A DNA stretch of 64,000 bases from CAVTWY01 sp963738575. GTDB lineage: Bacteria > Pseudomonadota > Gammaproteobacteria > Burkholderiales > Burkholderiaceae_C. The stretch lies in assembly GCA_963738575.1 (NCBI GenBank), contig CAVTWY010000002.1, positions 124,001 through 188,000 of the forward strand, written 5' to 3'. A program made the position numbers and the translations under genes. The notes beneath the pieces were generated by a model. The model ran no database searches and was not told where the DNA came from. It saw only the letters and a list, made by a program, of their open reading frames with translations. This document shows, in pieces, positions 52,738 to 60,792 of this stretch. The first letter of the stretch is position 1, and the number at the start of each line of letters is the position of its first letter.

Positions 52738-53142
52738 ATGAACAAGTCAGTTTTGTTGGCATCTGTTGTTGCCGCCGCCGCTCTCGCCGCTTGCGGCAAA
52801 GCCCCTGAAGTTAAAGTTCCCGCGGCACCTGCTGCTGTTTCGGGCATGGCTGACAAGGCCAAAGAAGCTGCCGGCGCAGCCACCGCTGCCGCTTCGGGCG
52901 CTGCCACCTCGGCCGGTGCTGCCGTGACCGCTGCTGGCGACGCAGCCAAAGACGCAGCCGGCAAGGCTGTCGACATGGCCAAAGACGCTGCCGCCAAGGC
53001 CCCTGACGTTGCTGGCGCTGCCAAAGACGCAGCTACCGCCGCCGGTGGTGCCGTGAAAGACGCCGCCAAAGATGCAGCTGGCAAAGCTGTGGACATGGCC
53101 AAAGACGCAGCTGGCAAGGCTGCAGACGCTGTCAAGAAGTAA
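52738..53142 (+). CDS. Small Ala/Lys/Asp-rich repetitive lipoprotein (LEA-like)
   Basis: The 134-residue protein has a signal peptide with lipobox ALAAC (C22 from MNKSVLL). The rest is low-complexity amphipathic helix. The 19-residue unit AKDAAGKAVDMAKDAA(A/G)K occurs twice, with shorter KDAA units between. Such LEA-like or apolipoprotein-like repeats coat membranes or protect proteins in drying or osmotic stress; in this protein the role is inferred from composition only. It has its own -10 element and a strong terminator, so it is probably monocistronic and may be highly expressed. Confidence 0.85.
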   Translation: MNKSVLLASVVAAAALAACGKAPEVKVPAAPAAVSGMADKAKEAAGAATAAASGAATSAGAAVTAAGDAAKDAAGKAVDMAKDAAAKAPDVAGAAKDAATAAGGAVKDAAKDAAGKAVDMAKDAAGKAADAVKK

Positions 53143-53176
53143 TCAGGCTGCCGCAGCTGCGGCTGCTGCGCTGATC

Positions 53177-53204
53177 AAAAAAGCCGCCCTCGGGCGGCTT
53201 TTTT
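53177..53204. terminator. Bidirectional intrinsic terminator
   Basis: GCCGCCC (53183-53189) and GGGCGGC (53192-53198) form a 7-bp GC stem with a TC loop, flanked by AAAAAA (53177-53182) and TTTTTT (53199-53204). It ends the lipoprotein gene on the plus strand and the metallo-hydrolase gene on the minus strand. Confidence 0.92.
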
Positions 53205-53229
53205 GTCTGCTCACCGCCTGGTGGACCGG

Positions 53230-54033
53230 TCACACATCGAACCATGGCGTGCCCAGCTTGGGGTCAGCCACAGCGATCGCATCGGGTGGACAGTCCAGGA
53301 TGGCCGCAAACGAGGCAGCTGCCAGCGCCGGCGTGTTGTTGTGTTGGCTAAGGTGTGCTGCTACCACGCGTTGCAGCTGATCATGACGGCAAGCGCGCAA
53401 GATGGCGGCCGCTTGGCTGTTGGCCAAGTGGCCTCGTGCACCGCCGATGCGTCGCCGCAAGAAGTAAGGGTAAGGGCCATCGGCCAGCATCCCTTCATCG
53501 TGGTTGGCCTCAAGCAACAACGTGTGACTCTGACGCAAGGCTTCAATCACGTCATCGTTGGGTTCGCCCAAGTCGGTGGCAATGCCCAACCGCCGGTTGC
53601 CGTCGGTCGCAACGATTTGCAAAGGCTCGTTGGCGTCATGCGGCACGGCAAAGGGCATCAGCCGCAATGCGCCGATGTCGATGGGTTCGCCTGAACGCGC
53701 AAAAGCCGCAGGGGGTGTCAAGCTGCCCACACGCGAGGCACTGCCGTGCCAAGTGCCCAGGCTGGTCCAAACGGGCACACGATGGCGTTGCATCAGGCTG
53801 GCCAGACACCCGACGTGGTCGCTGTGTTCGTGCGTGACGAAGACGGCGTCCAAATCGTCGATGCTGACATGGCGATCGGCCAGGCGCTGGGTGAGGGCGC
53901 GCAGGGTTAGCCCACAATCGATCAAGACCCGGGTTGGGCGCGTGGTGTAGGCGTCGGCACCAACGCGGTCATGGGCCTCGATCAGGGTTGCATTGCCGGT
54001 GCTGCCACTGCCCAGAACGGTGAAGCGCAACAT
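53230..54033 (-). CDS. MBL-fold metallo-hydrolase (YycJ/WalJ-like)
   Basis: The 267-residue protein starts MLRFTVLGSGSTGNATLIEA and has the metal motif FVTHEHSDHVGCL, then FAVPHDANEPL and LLLEANHDEGMLADGPYPYF and VVAAHLSQHNNTPALA. This is the YycJ-like group of the metallo-beta-lactamase superfamily, thought to be a DNA-acting or phosphodiesterase enzyme. It lies 24 bases after bamC and is probably the end of a dapA-bamC operon. Confidence 0.9.
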   Translation of the reverse strand: MLRFTVLGSGSTGNATLIEAHDRVGADAYTTRPTRVLIDCGLTLRALTQRLADRHVSIDDLDAVFVTHEHSDHVGCLASLMQRHRVPVWTSLGTWHGSASRVGSLTPPAAFARSGEPIDIGALRLMPFAVPHDANEPLQIVATDGNRRLGIATDLGEPNDDVIEALRQSHTLLLEANHDEGMLADGPYPYFLRRRIGGARGHLANSQAAAILRACRHDQLQRVVAAHLSQHNNTPALAAASFAAILDCPPDAIAVADPKLGTPWFDV

Positions 54034-54057
54034 GCCAATGCTTGCAGCGGCGTCGAC

Positions 54058-55221
54058 CTACTTCAGTTCGTCGAGCAAGAGGCCGATGATGCGGTTGCCA
54101 ATCTCGCCGTTTTCGGCGGCACCTTGGCCGTTGAGCACCGCCACGGTGCTGCGCTCGCCGTCGGCTTTGACGCTCACGCGGTAGCGGCTGGGTGCGCTGT
54201 TGTTTGGCGATGCACCGAACAGTTTGGAGAAGAATCCAGGCTCTTCTTTGCCAGCCTCTCGAGGGTCTGCGTAACGAACAAAATAAGTGCCAGCAGACCG
54301 ATCACGGTCTTCAACCGTGAAACCGTTGCGATCCAACGCGGAGCCCACTCGCCGCCATGCCCGATCGAAGTTTTCGTCGACTTGCAGGCTTGCGGAGGGC
54401 TGACCCGAGAGGACGCGCGCGCGCGCCGCGGCAGGCGTGGCGCTGGTGGGTGTGGCTGCTGCGAGCACTTGCTTGGCATCGTCCAACTTGACCCCCAGCC
54501 TGACCATCATGCGCTGAAGCATTTCTGCTTCAAGTTGGGGGTCGTTGGGGCGCGATGTCCAACTGGTGGTGTCTTTGAGTTGGGACGTGAACACCTCTTG
54601 CATGCCGAAGTGCGTGACGTAGATCTCGGTGCCGTTGGATGACGTGTTGCGCTCAACCCGCAGGCGAAACTTGTCGCGCTCACCTGTGGAATAGAGTGAA
54701 TCAAACACGCGACCCACGGTTCGGCGAAAAATGCCGTCATCAATCTTGGCGCGGTTTTCGGCCCAATTGGTTTCCATCAAACCCGCCTCAGCCGCGTCGG
54801 TCACCAGGTTGAAGCCACGTTCCTCCCAAAAAGTGCGCAACTGTGGCCACAGTTTCTCGGCCGGTACAGGCGTCACCAGCCAACGCAGATTGCCGTTGCG
54901 CATCAACTTGAAATCGCCAGCAGCTACCGGCGCGATGGTTGCGGCGGCCGCGGCCGCCGCAGCCGTCCCCGCTGACGCTGCAGTCGATTGAAAGGCCGTG
55001 GCGCTGATCGTCTGCCCTTGGGCGGCGTAGCGTCCGTCGCGCGTGATCTGGGTTAAATCGGGTGGCACCTCGAGAGATGCGGTTTTGGACGCCTTGCTGC
55101 GGTAGTCAAGCTTGTCGCCTTGAAAGAAGCTGTCGAGCGTGGAGCAGCCCGTGACTGCGAGCAACGCAGCCCCCATGCTGATCAGACGCGTGGCAGAAAG
55201 CAGTGAATGGAGTGATGTCAT
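54058..55221 (-). CDS. bamC: Outer membrane protein assembly factor BamC
   Basis: The 387-residue lipoprotein has a lipobox AVTGC (C26) in TRLISMGAALLAVTGCSTL, an Ala-rich linker that includes a run of eight Ala, and two helix-grip domains: FKLMRNGNLRWLVTPVPAEK, then WTSRPNDPQLEAEMLQRMMV, and VDENFDRAWRRVGSALDRNG. BamC is an accessory member of the outer-membrane protein assembly machine. Synteny with dapA (dapA-bamC) is as in E. coli. Start ATG 55221 is favoured; the frame runs open to 55332. Confidence 0.93.
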   Translation of the reverse strand: MTSLHSLLSATRLISMGAALLAVTGCSTLDSFFQGDKLDYRSKASKTASLEVPPDLTQITRDGRYAAQGQTISATAFQSTAASAGTAAAAAAAATIAPVAAGDFKLMRNGNLRWLVTPVPAEKLWPQLRTFWEERGFNLVTDAAEAGLMETNWAENRAKIDDGIFRRTVGRVFDSLYSTGERDKFRLRVERNTSSNGTEIYVTHFGMQEVFTSQLKDTTSWTSRPNDPQLEAEMLQRMMVRLGVKLDDAKQVLAAATPTSATPAAARARVLSGQPSASLQVDENFDRAWRRVGSALDRNGFTVEDRDRSAGTYFVRYADPREAGKEEPGFFSKLFGASPNNSAPSRYRVSVKADGERSTVAVLNGQGAAENGEIGNRIIGLLLDELK

Positions 55222-55264
55222 CGACGGCAAGCCAGGGTGGCTTTGGTTGGAGTGAACGAGAAAG

Positions 55265-56146
55265 TCAAAGCAGTTGAGCGTCGCGCAAGGCCGATTCAAC
55301 GGCTGCGTGATGCGGTGTTCCCAGCGGGGCAAGGGGCAGTCTTACGTGGCCGCCGCAGTGGCCCAAACGTTGCATGGCCCACTTAACGGGCACCGGGTTG
55401 GGTTCGTCAAACAGGTGTCGATGCAGACTTAAAACCCGCATGTGCACGGCCATGGCGCGTTTTGCGTCGCCCGCCAAGGCAGCGTCACAGAGTTCACGCA
55501 TGGCACGCGGTGCCACGTTGGCGGTAACGCTGATGTTGCCGTGCCCGCCCATCAACATCAACGCCGTGGCGGTGGCATCATCGCCCGAGACAATGGCAAA
55601 GCCCTTGGGGGCGTGTTTGATGAGCCACGCTGCACGATCCACGTTGCCCGTGGCTTCTTTGATGCCGATGATGCCGGGAACCTGCGCCAACCGAAGCACG
55701 GTGTCGTGCTGCATATCGGCAACGGTCCGCCCGGGAACGTTGTAAAGCATCATTGGCAAATCAACGGCCTCAGCAATGGCGCGGAAATGCCTGTACATGC
55801 CCTCTTGCGAAGGTCGGTTGTAGTACGGCACCACTTGCAAGGTGCAATCGGCACCCACTGACTTGGCAAACTCCGCCAGTTTGATCGCTTCAACCGTGGC
55901 GTTGCCGCCGGCGCCGGCCATGATAGGCACCCGGCCTTTGGCCTGCGCCACGGCGATGCGGATGATTTCGCAATGCTCTTCCACCGAAACGGTGGGCGAT
56001 TCCCCGGTGGTGCCCACCACGCAGATGCACTGAGTGCCCTCGGCGATGTGCCAATCGATCAATCGGCGCAGTGCATCCACGTCAACGCTTCCGTCATCGC
56101 GGAAAGGCGTAACGAGGGCGACGATGCTGCCTGAAATGCGATTCAT
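55265..56146 (-). CDS. dapA: 4-hydroxy-tetrahydrodipicolinate synthase
   Basis: DapA condenses pyruvate and aspartate semialdehyde for lysine and peptidoglycan diaminopimelate. The 293-residue TIM barrel has GTTGESPTVSVEEH, the catalytic Tyr in MMLYNVPGRTVADM and the Schiff-base Lys in GIIGIKEATGNVDRA, with SGDDATATALMLMGGHGNIS following. Length and start (MNRISGSIVALVTPF) are typical. bamC follows after 43 bases. Confidence 0.97.
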   Translation of the reverse strand: MNRISGSIVALVTPFRDDGSVDVDALRRLIDWHIAEGTQCICVVGTTGESPTVSVEEHCEIIRIAVAQAKGRVPIMAGAGGNATVEAIKLAEFAKSVGADCTLQVVPYYNRPSQEGMYRHFRAIAEAVDLPMMLYNVPGRTVADMQHDTVLRLAQVPGIIGIKEATGNVDRAAWLIKHAPKGFAIVSGDDATATALMLMGGHGNISVTANVAPRAMRELCDAALAGDAKRAMAVHMRVLSLHRHLFDEPNPVPVKWAMQRLGHCGGHVRLPLAPLGTPHHAAVESALRDAQLL

Positions 56147-56168
56147 GTGAAAGCCTGCAGTCGGGGTA

Positions 56169-56195
56169 CTGCTCCGCAGCGCAGATGCGGGGCAG
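56169..56195. other. Hairpin in the dapA leader
   Basis: CTGCTCCGCA (56169-56178) and TGCGGGGCAG (56186-56195) can form a 10-bp stem (one G-U pair) with a 7-base loop, 23 bases before dapA. No T-run follows on either strand. It could be a leader structure or a degenerate terminator of the upstream methyltransferase gene. It does not match a lysine riboswitch. Confidence 0.35.
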
Positions 56196-56231
56196 CAGGG
56201 TCAACGGGGATCAACCAAAAGCGGGTTGATT

Positions 56232-56792
56232 CTAGCGGGGGCGCGCTGTTGATTTTGTGGGGTTTGCTGTGGGGACCACGAGGCGCCGCTGAGCGGCCAA
56301 TCGTTGCACGTGGCGTTTGGGGTCTTCCAGCTCCACATCTTCGTAAGCCACCACGTGCAGATCCCCAAAGGCTTGGATGAGTTCAAGCGGTTGCAACAAA
56401 AATTCTGGGTTGGTGGGGCGGCCATGCTTGGGTTGCTCACAGCCAAACGTCTCGTAGAGCAAAACTCCGCCGTCGGCCACGCTGGCCAAGAGGTTTGAAA
56501 ACAGCGGACGCCACAAGTAGTTGCAGACGATGACTGCATCGAACTTCTCGCCGCCGAGGGGCCAAGCATGGGTCTCGATGTCGGCATGAACCATGCGCCC
56601 CAATCCGCTGGATTCGGCAAGCGCAACGGCATCTCGGTCAATGCCCGTCACCACGGCAGCTCGTGATGCAAACCAACGCACGTGCCGACCACTGCCACAG
56701 GCAACGTCCAACACACGCGCGCCCTGCGCGACGAGGGACGACCAGCGCACCACCCACGGCGACGGTGCTGCCAACGTGTGCGTCGTCGTCAA
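56232..56792 (-). CDS. Class I SAM-dependent methyltransferase
   Basis: Starting at TTG 56792, which overlaps the upstream stop codon (TTGA), the protein has 186 residues: MTTTHTLAAPSPWVVRWSS, then the SAM loop VLDVACGSGRHVRWFAS, GIDRDAVALAES and FDAVIVCNYLWRPLF. It resembles small methyltransferases (TehB-like or unassigned). GTG 56804 is an alternative start. It is the third gene of an operon with the MFS transporter and a tiny membrane protein. The substrate is unknown. Confidence 0.8.
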   Translation of the reverse strand: MTTTHTLAAPSPWVVRWSSLVAQGARVLDVACGSGRHVRWFASRAAVVTGIDRDAVALAESSGLGRMVHADIETHAWPLGGEKFDAVIVCNYLWRPLFSNLLASVADGGVLLYETFGCEQPKHGRPTNPEFLLQPLELIQAFGDLHVVAYEDVELEDPKRHVQRLAAQRRLVVPTANPTKSTARPR

Positions 56793-56950
56793 AAACAACC
56801 CCACACCAAGTTGGCCATGTCCATCACCCGCTCCGGCGCGGTGTACGCGACAAAAATCAATGCCAACAGGGCGCAAGCAACAAGCCACCACATCAGACGC
56901 CGGAGGATGGCGCGTGGAGGTGGCGGCGTTGGCCGCACGTCCAGCCTCAT
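56789..56950 (-). CDS. Small single-pass membrane protein
   Basis: ATG 56950 overlaps the MFS stop (ATGA), and the protein has 53 residues: a Pro-rich basic start (RLDVRPTPPPPRAILRR), one hydrophobic helix (WWLVACALLALIFVAY) and an end TAPERVMDMANLVWGCF. The ending D-x-AN-x-x-W-x-CF recurs in small Burkholderiales proteins, in my recollection. Both boundaries overlap neighbours, so the gene is very likely real. Function is unknown. Confidence 0.7.
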   Translation of the reverse strand: MRLDVRPTPPPPRAILRRLMWWLVACALLALIFVAYTAPERVMDMANLVWGCF

Positions 56951-58179
56951 GCGGCAGACCCCGATGGCGCCGCGCGGATGACGGCCGTTTCGCGAATGGG
57001 CATGTTCAACAGTGCCGCGACCACCCCAAGCGCAACAGCGATCCACCAGACGACGTTGTAACTTCCTGTCACATCAAAGAGTTTGCCACCCAACCAAACG
57101 CCAGAAAACGACCCCAATTGGTGACTTAGGAAGGCAAATCCGCCCAGCATCGACATGTGTTGGACGCCAAACATCTGGGCAATCAGGGCGTTGGTGGGCG
57201 GTACCGTCGACAACCACAAAAGGCCCATCAGCGTCGCGAAGACGTAGACAGAAAGTGGTGAAAGCGGCACCACCATGAAGACGGCAATGACCACCGCCCG
57301 CGCCATGTAAATGAACGACAAGATGTTTCGTTTGGCCAATCGCTGCCCCAGCGAGCCCGCCGTGTAGGTGCCGATGACGTTAAACAGGCCGATCAAAGCC
57401 AGTGCGTAGGTTGCCACGTGCGGCGACAGGCCGTTGTCCTTCAAGTAGCTTGGCATGTGGACGCCAATGAACACCACTTGGAAGCCACACACAAAGTAGC
57501 CAGCCGTCAGCAGCAGGAAGCTGGGATGCGAAAAGGCTTCGCGCATGGCGCTGCGAATGCTTTGCTGATGCGCACCCGTTGCAGGCGCGTGCTTTTCACG
57601 CAGGCCGAAGGCCAGTGGAATGATCGCCAGTGAGGCCAGCCCAAGGATCAAGAGTGCATCTCGCCAACCAAAGGAGTCAATCAATTGGCTTTCGATCGGC
57701 ACCATCAGAAACTGACCAAACGACCCGGCGGCCGCCGCAATGCCCATGGCCCAGCTGCGTTTGGCAGGGTCTACATTGCGCGCGATCACCCCGTAGATGA
57801 CCGCGTACGTGGTGCCGGCTTGCGCCATGCCCAAAAGGAGACCCGCACTTCCGGTGAAGGCCAACACGGAGGCAGAAAGCGCCATGCCAACCAGTCCCAG
57901 CGCGTAAATGACGGCGCCCGCCAGCAGCACGCGAAAGGCACCAAAGCGGTCGGCCAGCATGCCCGCAAAGGGGCCAGCCAAGCCCCATGCCAAGTTTTGA
58001 ACGGCCAAAGCGAAAGCAAACGTTTCACGGCTCCACTCGCGGGTGGTTGTGACCGGCCCCAGCCACAAGCCAAAGCCATGCCGAATACCCATCGACAAGG
58101 TGACGATGAGGCCACCACAGATGAGCACCTGCGTGATCGACAGCTTGGGCGCGGCACTTGAGGAATCTGGGGTCTGCAT
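56947..58179 (-). CDS. MFS transporter
   Basis: The 410-residue protein has 12 hydrophobic helices, with LICGGLIVTLSMGIRHGFGL at the start, the inter-helix loop GMLADRFGAFRVLLAGA, IYGVIARNVDPAKRSWAMGI and GSLGQRLAKRNILSFIYMAR. The layout matches the oxalate/formate antiporter-like or monocarboxylate group of MFS. The substrate is unknown. It starts 74 bases from divergent parE and is the first gene of a three-gene operon. Confidence 0.88.
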   Translation of the reverse strand: MQTPDSSSAAPKLSITQVLICGGLIVTLSMGIRHGFGLWLGPVTTTREWSRETFAFALAVQNLAWGLAGPFAGMLADRFGAFRVLLAGAVIYALGLVGMALSASVLAFTGSAGLLLGMAQAGTTYAVIYGVIARNVDPAKRSWAMGIAAAAGSFGQFLMVPIESQLIDSFGWRDALLILGLASLAIIPLAFGLREKHAPATGAHQQSIRSAMREAFSHPSFLLLTAGYFVCGFQVVFIGVHMPSYLKDNGLSPHVATYALALIGLFNVIGTYTAGSLGQRLAKRNILSFIYMARAVVIAVFMVVPLSPLSVYVFATLMGLLWLSTVPPTNALIAQMFGVQHMSMLGGFAFLSHQLGSFSGVWLGGKLFDVTGSYNVVWWIAVALGVVAALLNMPIRETAVIRAAPSGSAA

Positions 58180-58253
58180 AGGAGGATGATTATCGGTGCT
58201 GCGCTGGATTGTGTTTTGACAATCCTACAATCGCGCCTCTTTCCAGGACACCC

Positions 58254-60238
58254 ATGGCAACCAGCAAGCAAGCGCAGACCCCTGGCGCGTACGGCGAATC
58301 GTCGATTCGCGTGTTGAAGGGTTTGGAGCCCGTCAAGCAGCGGCCGGGCATGTACACGCGAACCGACCACCCCCTGCACATCGTGCAAGAGGTGATCGAC
58401 AACGCGGCCGACGAAGCCTTGGCTGGTTTTGGCAAGCGCATTGACTTGACCCTGCACACCGACGGCTCGGTGAGTGTCGAAGACGATGGCCGCGGCATTC
58501 CAGTGGGCCTCCACCCTGAAGAGAAAGTGCCCGTGGTCGAGATTGTGTTCACCCGCCTGCATGCTGGCGGCAAGTTCGACAAAGGTTCGGGTGGTGCTTA
58601 CAGCTTTTCGGGCGGGCTGCACGGCGTGGGTGTGAGCGTGACCAACGCGCTGTCCAAGAAGTTAGAAGTTCAGGTGTGCCGCGACGCCATGGTGTCAACG
58701 CTGGTCTTTGCCGGCGGTGATGTGAGCGAAAAGCTTCAGACGCGCAAAGCCACCTCGAGCGACCGCAAACACGGCACGCGCGTTCGCATTTGGCCCGACG
58801 CCAAATACTTTGACGCCATGGAGCTTCCCAAGGTCGAGCTGGTGCACCTGCTTCGAAGCAAGGCCGTGCTGATGCCAGGCGTTACGGTGTCGCTCACGCT
58901 TGAAAAAACGGGTGAAAAGACCCAGTGGATCTACAAGGGGGGCCTTCGCGACTACCTGTCCCAAACGTTGGTTGCCGATCCGGTGATCGATCTCTTTGAA
59001 GGCGAACGCTATGCCGACGGATCTGAGTCAGAGAACTTCGCCGAGGGGGAGGGCGCCGCTTGGTGTGTGGCCTTCACCGAAGACGGGGGCGTTTGTCGAG
59101 AAAGCTACGTTAACTTGATCCCTACCACCGCTGGTGGCACCCACGAGTCGGGGCTGAAGGATGGGCTCTTTGGGGCAATCAAAGGCTTCATCGAAATGCA
59201 TTCACTTCAGCCCAAGGGGGTGAAGTTGATGCCAGAGGATATCTTTTCGCGCGCCAGTTTTGTTCTGTCCACCAAGGTATTGGACCCGCAGTTTCAGGGT
59301 CAGATCAAAGAGCGTTTGAATTCGCGCGACGCGGTGCGCTTGGTCTCTGCTTACGTTCGCCCCGCGCTGGAGCTCTGGCTCAATCAACACGTCGACCAAG
59401 GCAAACGGTTGGCAGAGCTGGTGATCCGGCAAGCGCAAACTCGACAACGGGCCGGACAAAAGATTGAAAAGAAGCGCGGCTCGGGCGTTGCCGTTTTGCC
59501 TGGCAAGCTTACCGATTGTGAGAGTCGCGACTTGACCATGAACGAGGTGTTCTTGGTCGAAGGCGACAGTGCGGGTGGCTCGGCCAAGATGGGGCGCAAC
59601 AAAGAGACGCAGGCCGTGTTGCCGTTGCGAGGCAAGATTTTGAACGCCTGGGAGGTGGAGCGCGACCGGCTCTTTGGCAACAACGAAATTCATGACATTG
59701 CCGTGGCCATGGGCGTGGATCCGCATGGCCCCCTTGACACGCCTGATCTCACGGGCTTGCGTTACGGCAAGGTTTGCATCCTCTCTGACGCTGACGTTGA
59801 TGGTTCGCACATCCAGGTGTTGTTGCTGACGCTGTTCATGCGTCACTTTCCCAAACTGATCGAACAGGGTGTGATTCACGTGGCCCGGCCGCCGTTGTTT
59901 CGCTTGGACGCGCCGGCTCGGGCAAAAAGCCGGCCACCAAGATTTATGCTTTGGATCAAGGCGAGCTGGACGCAGCCATCGACAAGCTGCGCAAAGAAGG
60001 CGTGCGCGAAGGTGCTTGGTCGGTGAGTCGATTCAAAGGGTTGGGCGAAATGAGTGCCGAGCAATTGTGGGACACGACGCTCAACCCCGACACGCGTCGG
60101 CTGTTAAAAATCACCTACCAGACGCCAGGCTTTGATGACACGGTGGCCGCGATCACCAAGCTCATGGGCAAAGGCGAAGCCGCCGCACGCCGCGAACTGA
60201 TGGAGCTCAACGGCGACGCCGTGGAGATCGACGTTTGA
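58254..60238 (+). CDS. parE: DNA topoisomerase IV subunit B (ParE), one-base frameshift near the 3' end
   Basis: ParE supplies ATPase and DNA-capture domains for decatenating sister chromosomes. GHKL motifs VIDNAADEALAGF and EDDGRGIPVGLH are near the start, SFSGGLHGVGVSVTNALS follows, and the TOPRIM motifs are VEGDSAGGSAKMG and SDADVDGSHIQVLLL. The frame from ATG 58254 is lost after FRLDAPAR near 59922. The remainder (KIYALDQGELDAAIDKLRKE to the end at 60238) reads in another frame. Restoring one G in the run at 59920-59922 (or one A in 59924-59928) rejoins it to about 661 residues. Because the gene is essential, a sequencing error is most likely. Confidence 0.92.
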
Positions 60239-60792
60239 ACGACGCCTTTCGCTTGCGCCCGACGATGTTGTCCGACTTGGATTTTGTCGCCACGGTGGAA
60301 GAAGACCGCGCCAACCTGCCGTTCATCACGCGGTGGGATCGAACCCAGCATGAGGGGGCCATTCGCTTCCCCGACTTCCGGCACTTCATCGTCGAGGCGG
60401 GGCCGCAATCGGCATGCGCTGGATTTGTCATTGTGCAGGGCTGCCGCAACCCACAACGCAGTGTTGAACTGAAGCGTTTGGTGCTTCAAACGAAGGGTCT
60501 GGGGCTGGGACGGGCTTGTGTGCGGCGCTTGAAACAAATGGCGTTCCATGACTTGCACGCGCACCGTTTTTGGCTCGATGTGAAATCGCTCAACACGCGC
60601 GCCTTGGCGTTGTATGCCAGCGAAGGTTTTGTGGAGGAGGGGCGCCTGCGTGAGGCGGTTAGGGCTGGCGAGGGCTACGACACCTTGGTGGTGATGTCGT
60701 TGCTTGATCGCGAGTACGAAGCCCGCGTGGCTTTGGGGGTTGAAGAAGCGCTTGGCGTCAAAGGCCAAGAACAAGACAACGATGGCGAGTGA
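60235..60792 (+). CDS. GNAT-family N-acetyltransferase lodged between parE and parC
   Basis: The 185-residue protein begins at TTG 60235, overlapping the parE stop (TTGA). It has GNAT features: RLRPTMLSDLDFVATVEEDR at the start, RSVELKRLVLQTKGLGLGRA (acetyl-CoA loop Q-x-x-G-x-G), HRFWLDVKSLNTRALALYAS and EGFVEEGRLRE. The acyl acceptor is unknown. parC starts directly after its stop, so all three genes are one coupled unit. It could modify topoisomerase IV or another protein, or just share expression. Confidence 0.85.
   Translation: MNDAFRLRPTMLSDLDFVATVEEDRANLPFITRWDRTQHEGAIRFPDFRHFIVEAGPQSACAGFVIVQGCRNPQRSVELKRLVLQTKGLGLGRACVRRLKQMAFHDLHAHRFWLDVKSLNTRALALYASEGFVEEGRLREAVRAGEGYDTLVVMSLLDREYEARVALGVEEALGVKGQEQDNDGE

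Noticed and set aside
56169..56195. Lysine riboswitch upstream of dapA
   Set aside because: The leader is too short (about 85 bases) and has only a single hairpin, unlike the large five-helix lysine riboswitch.
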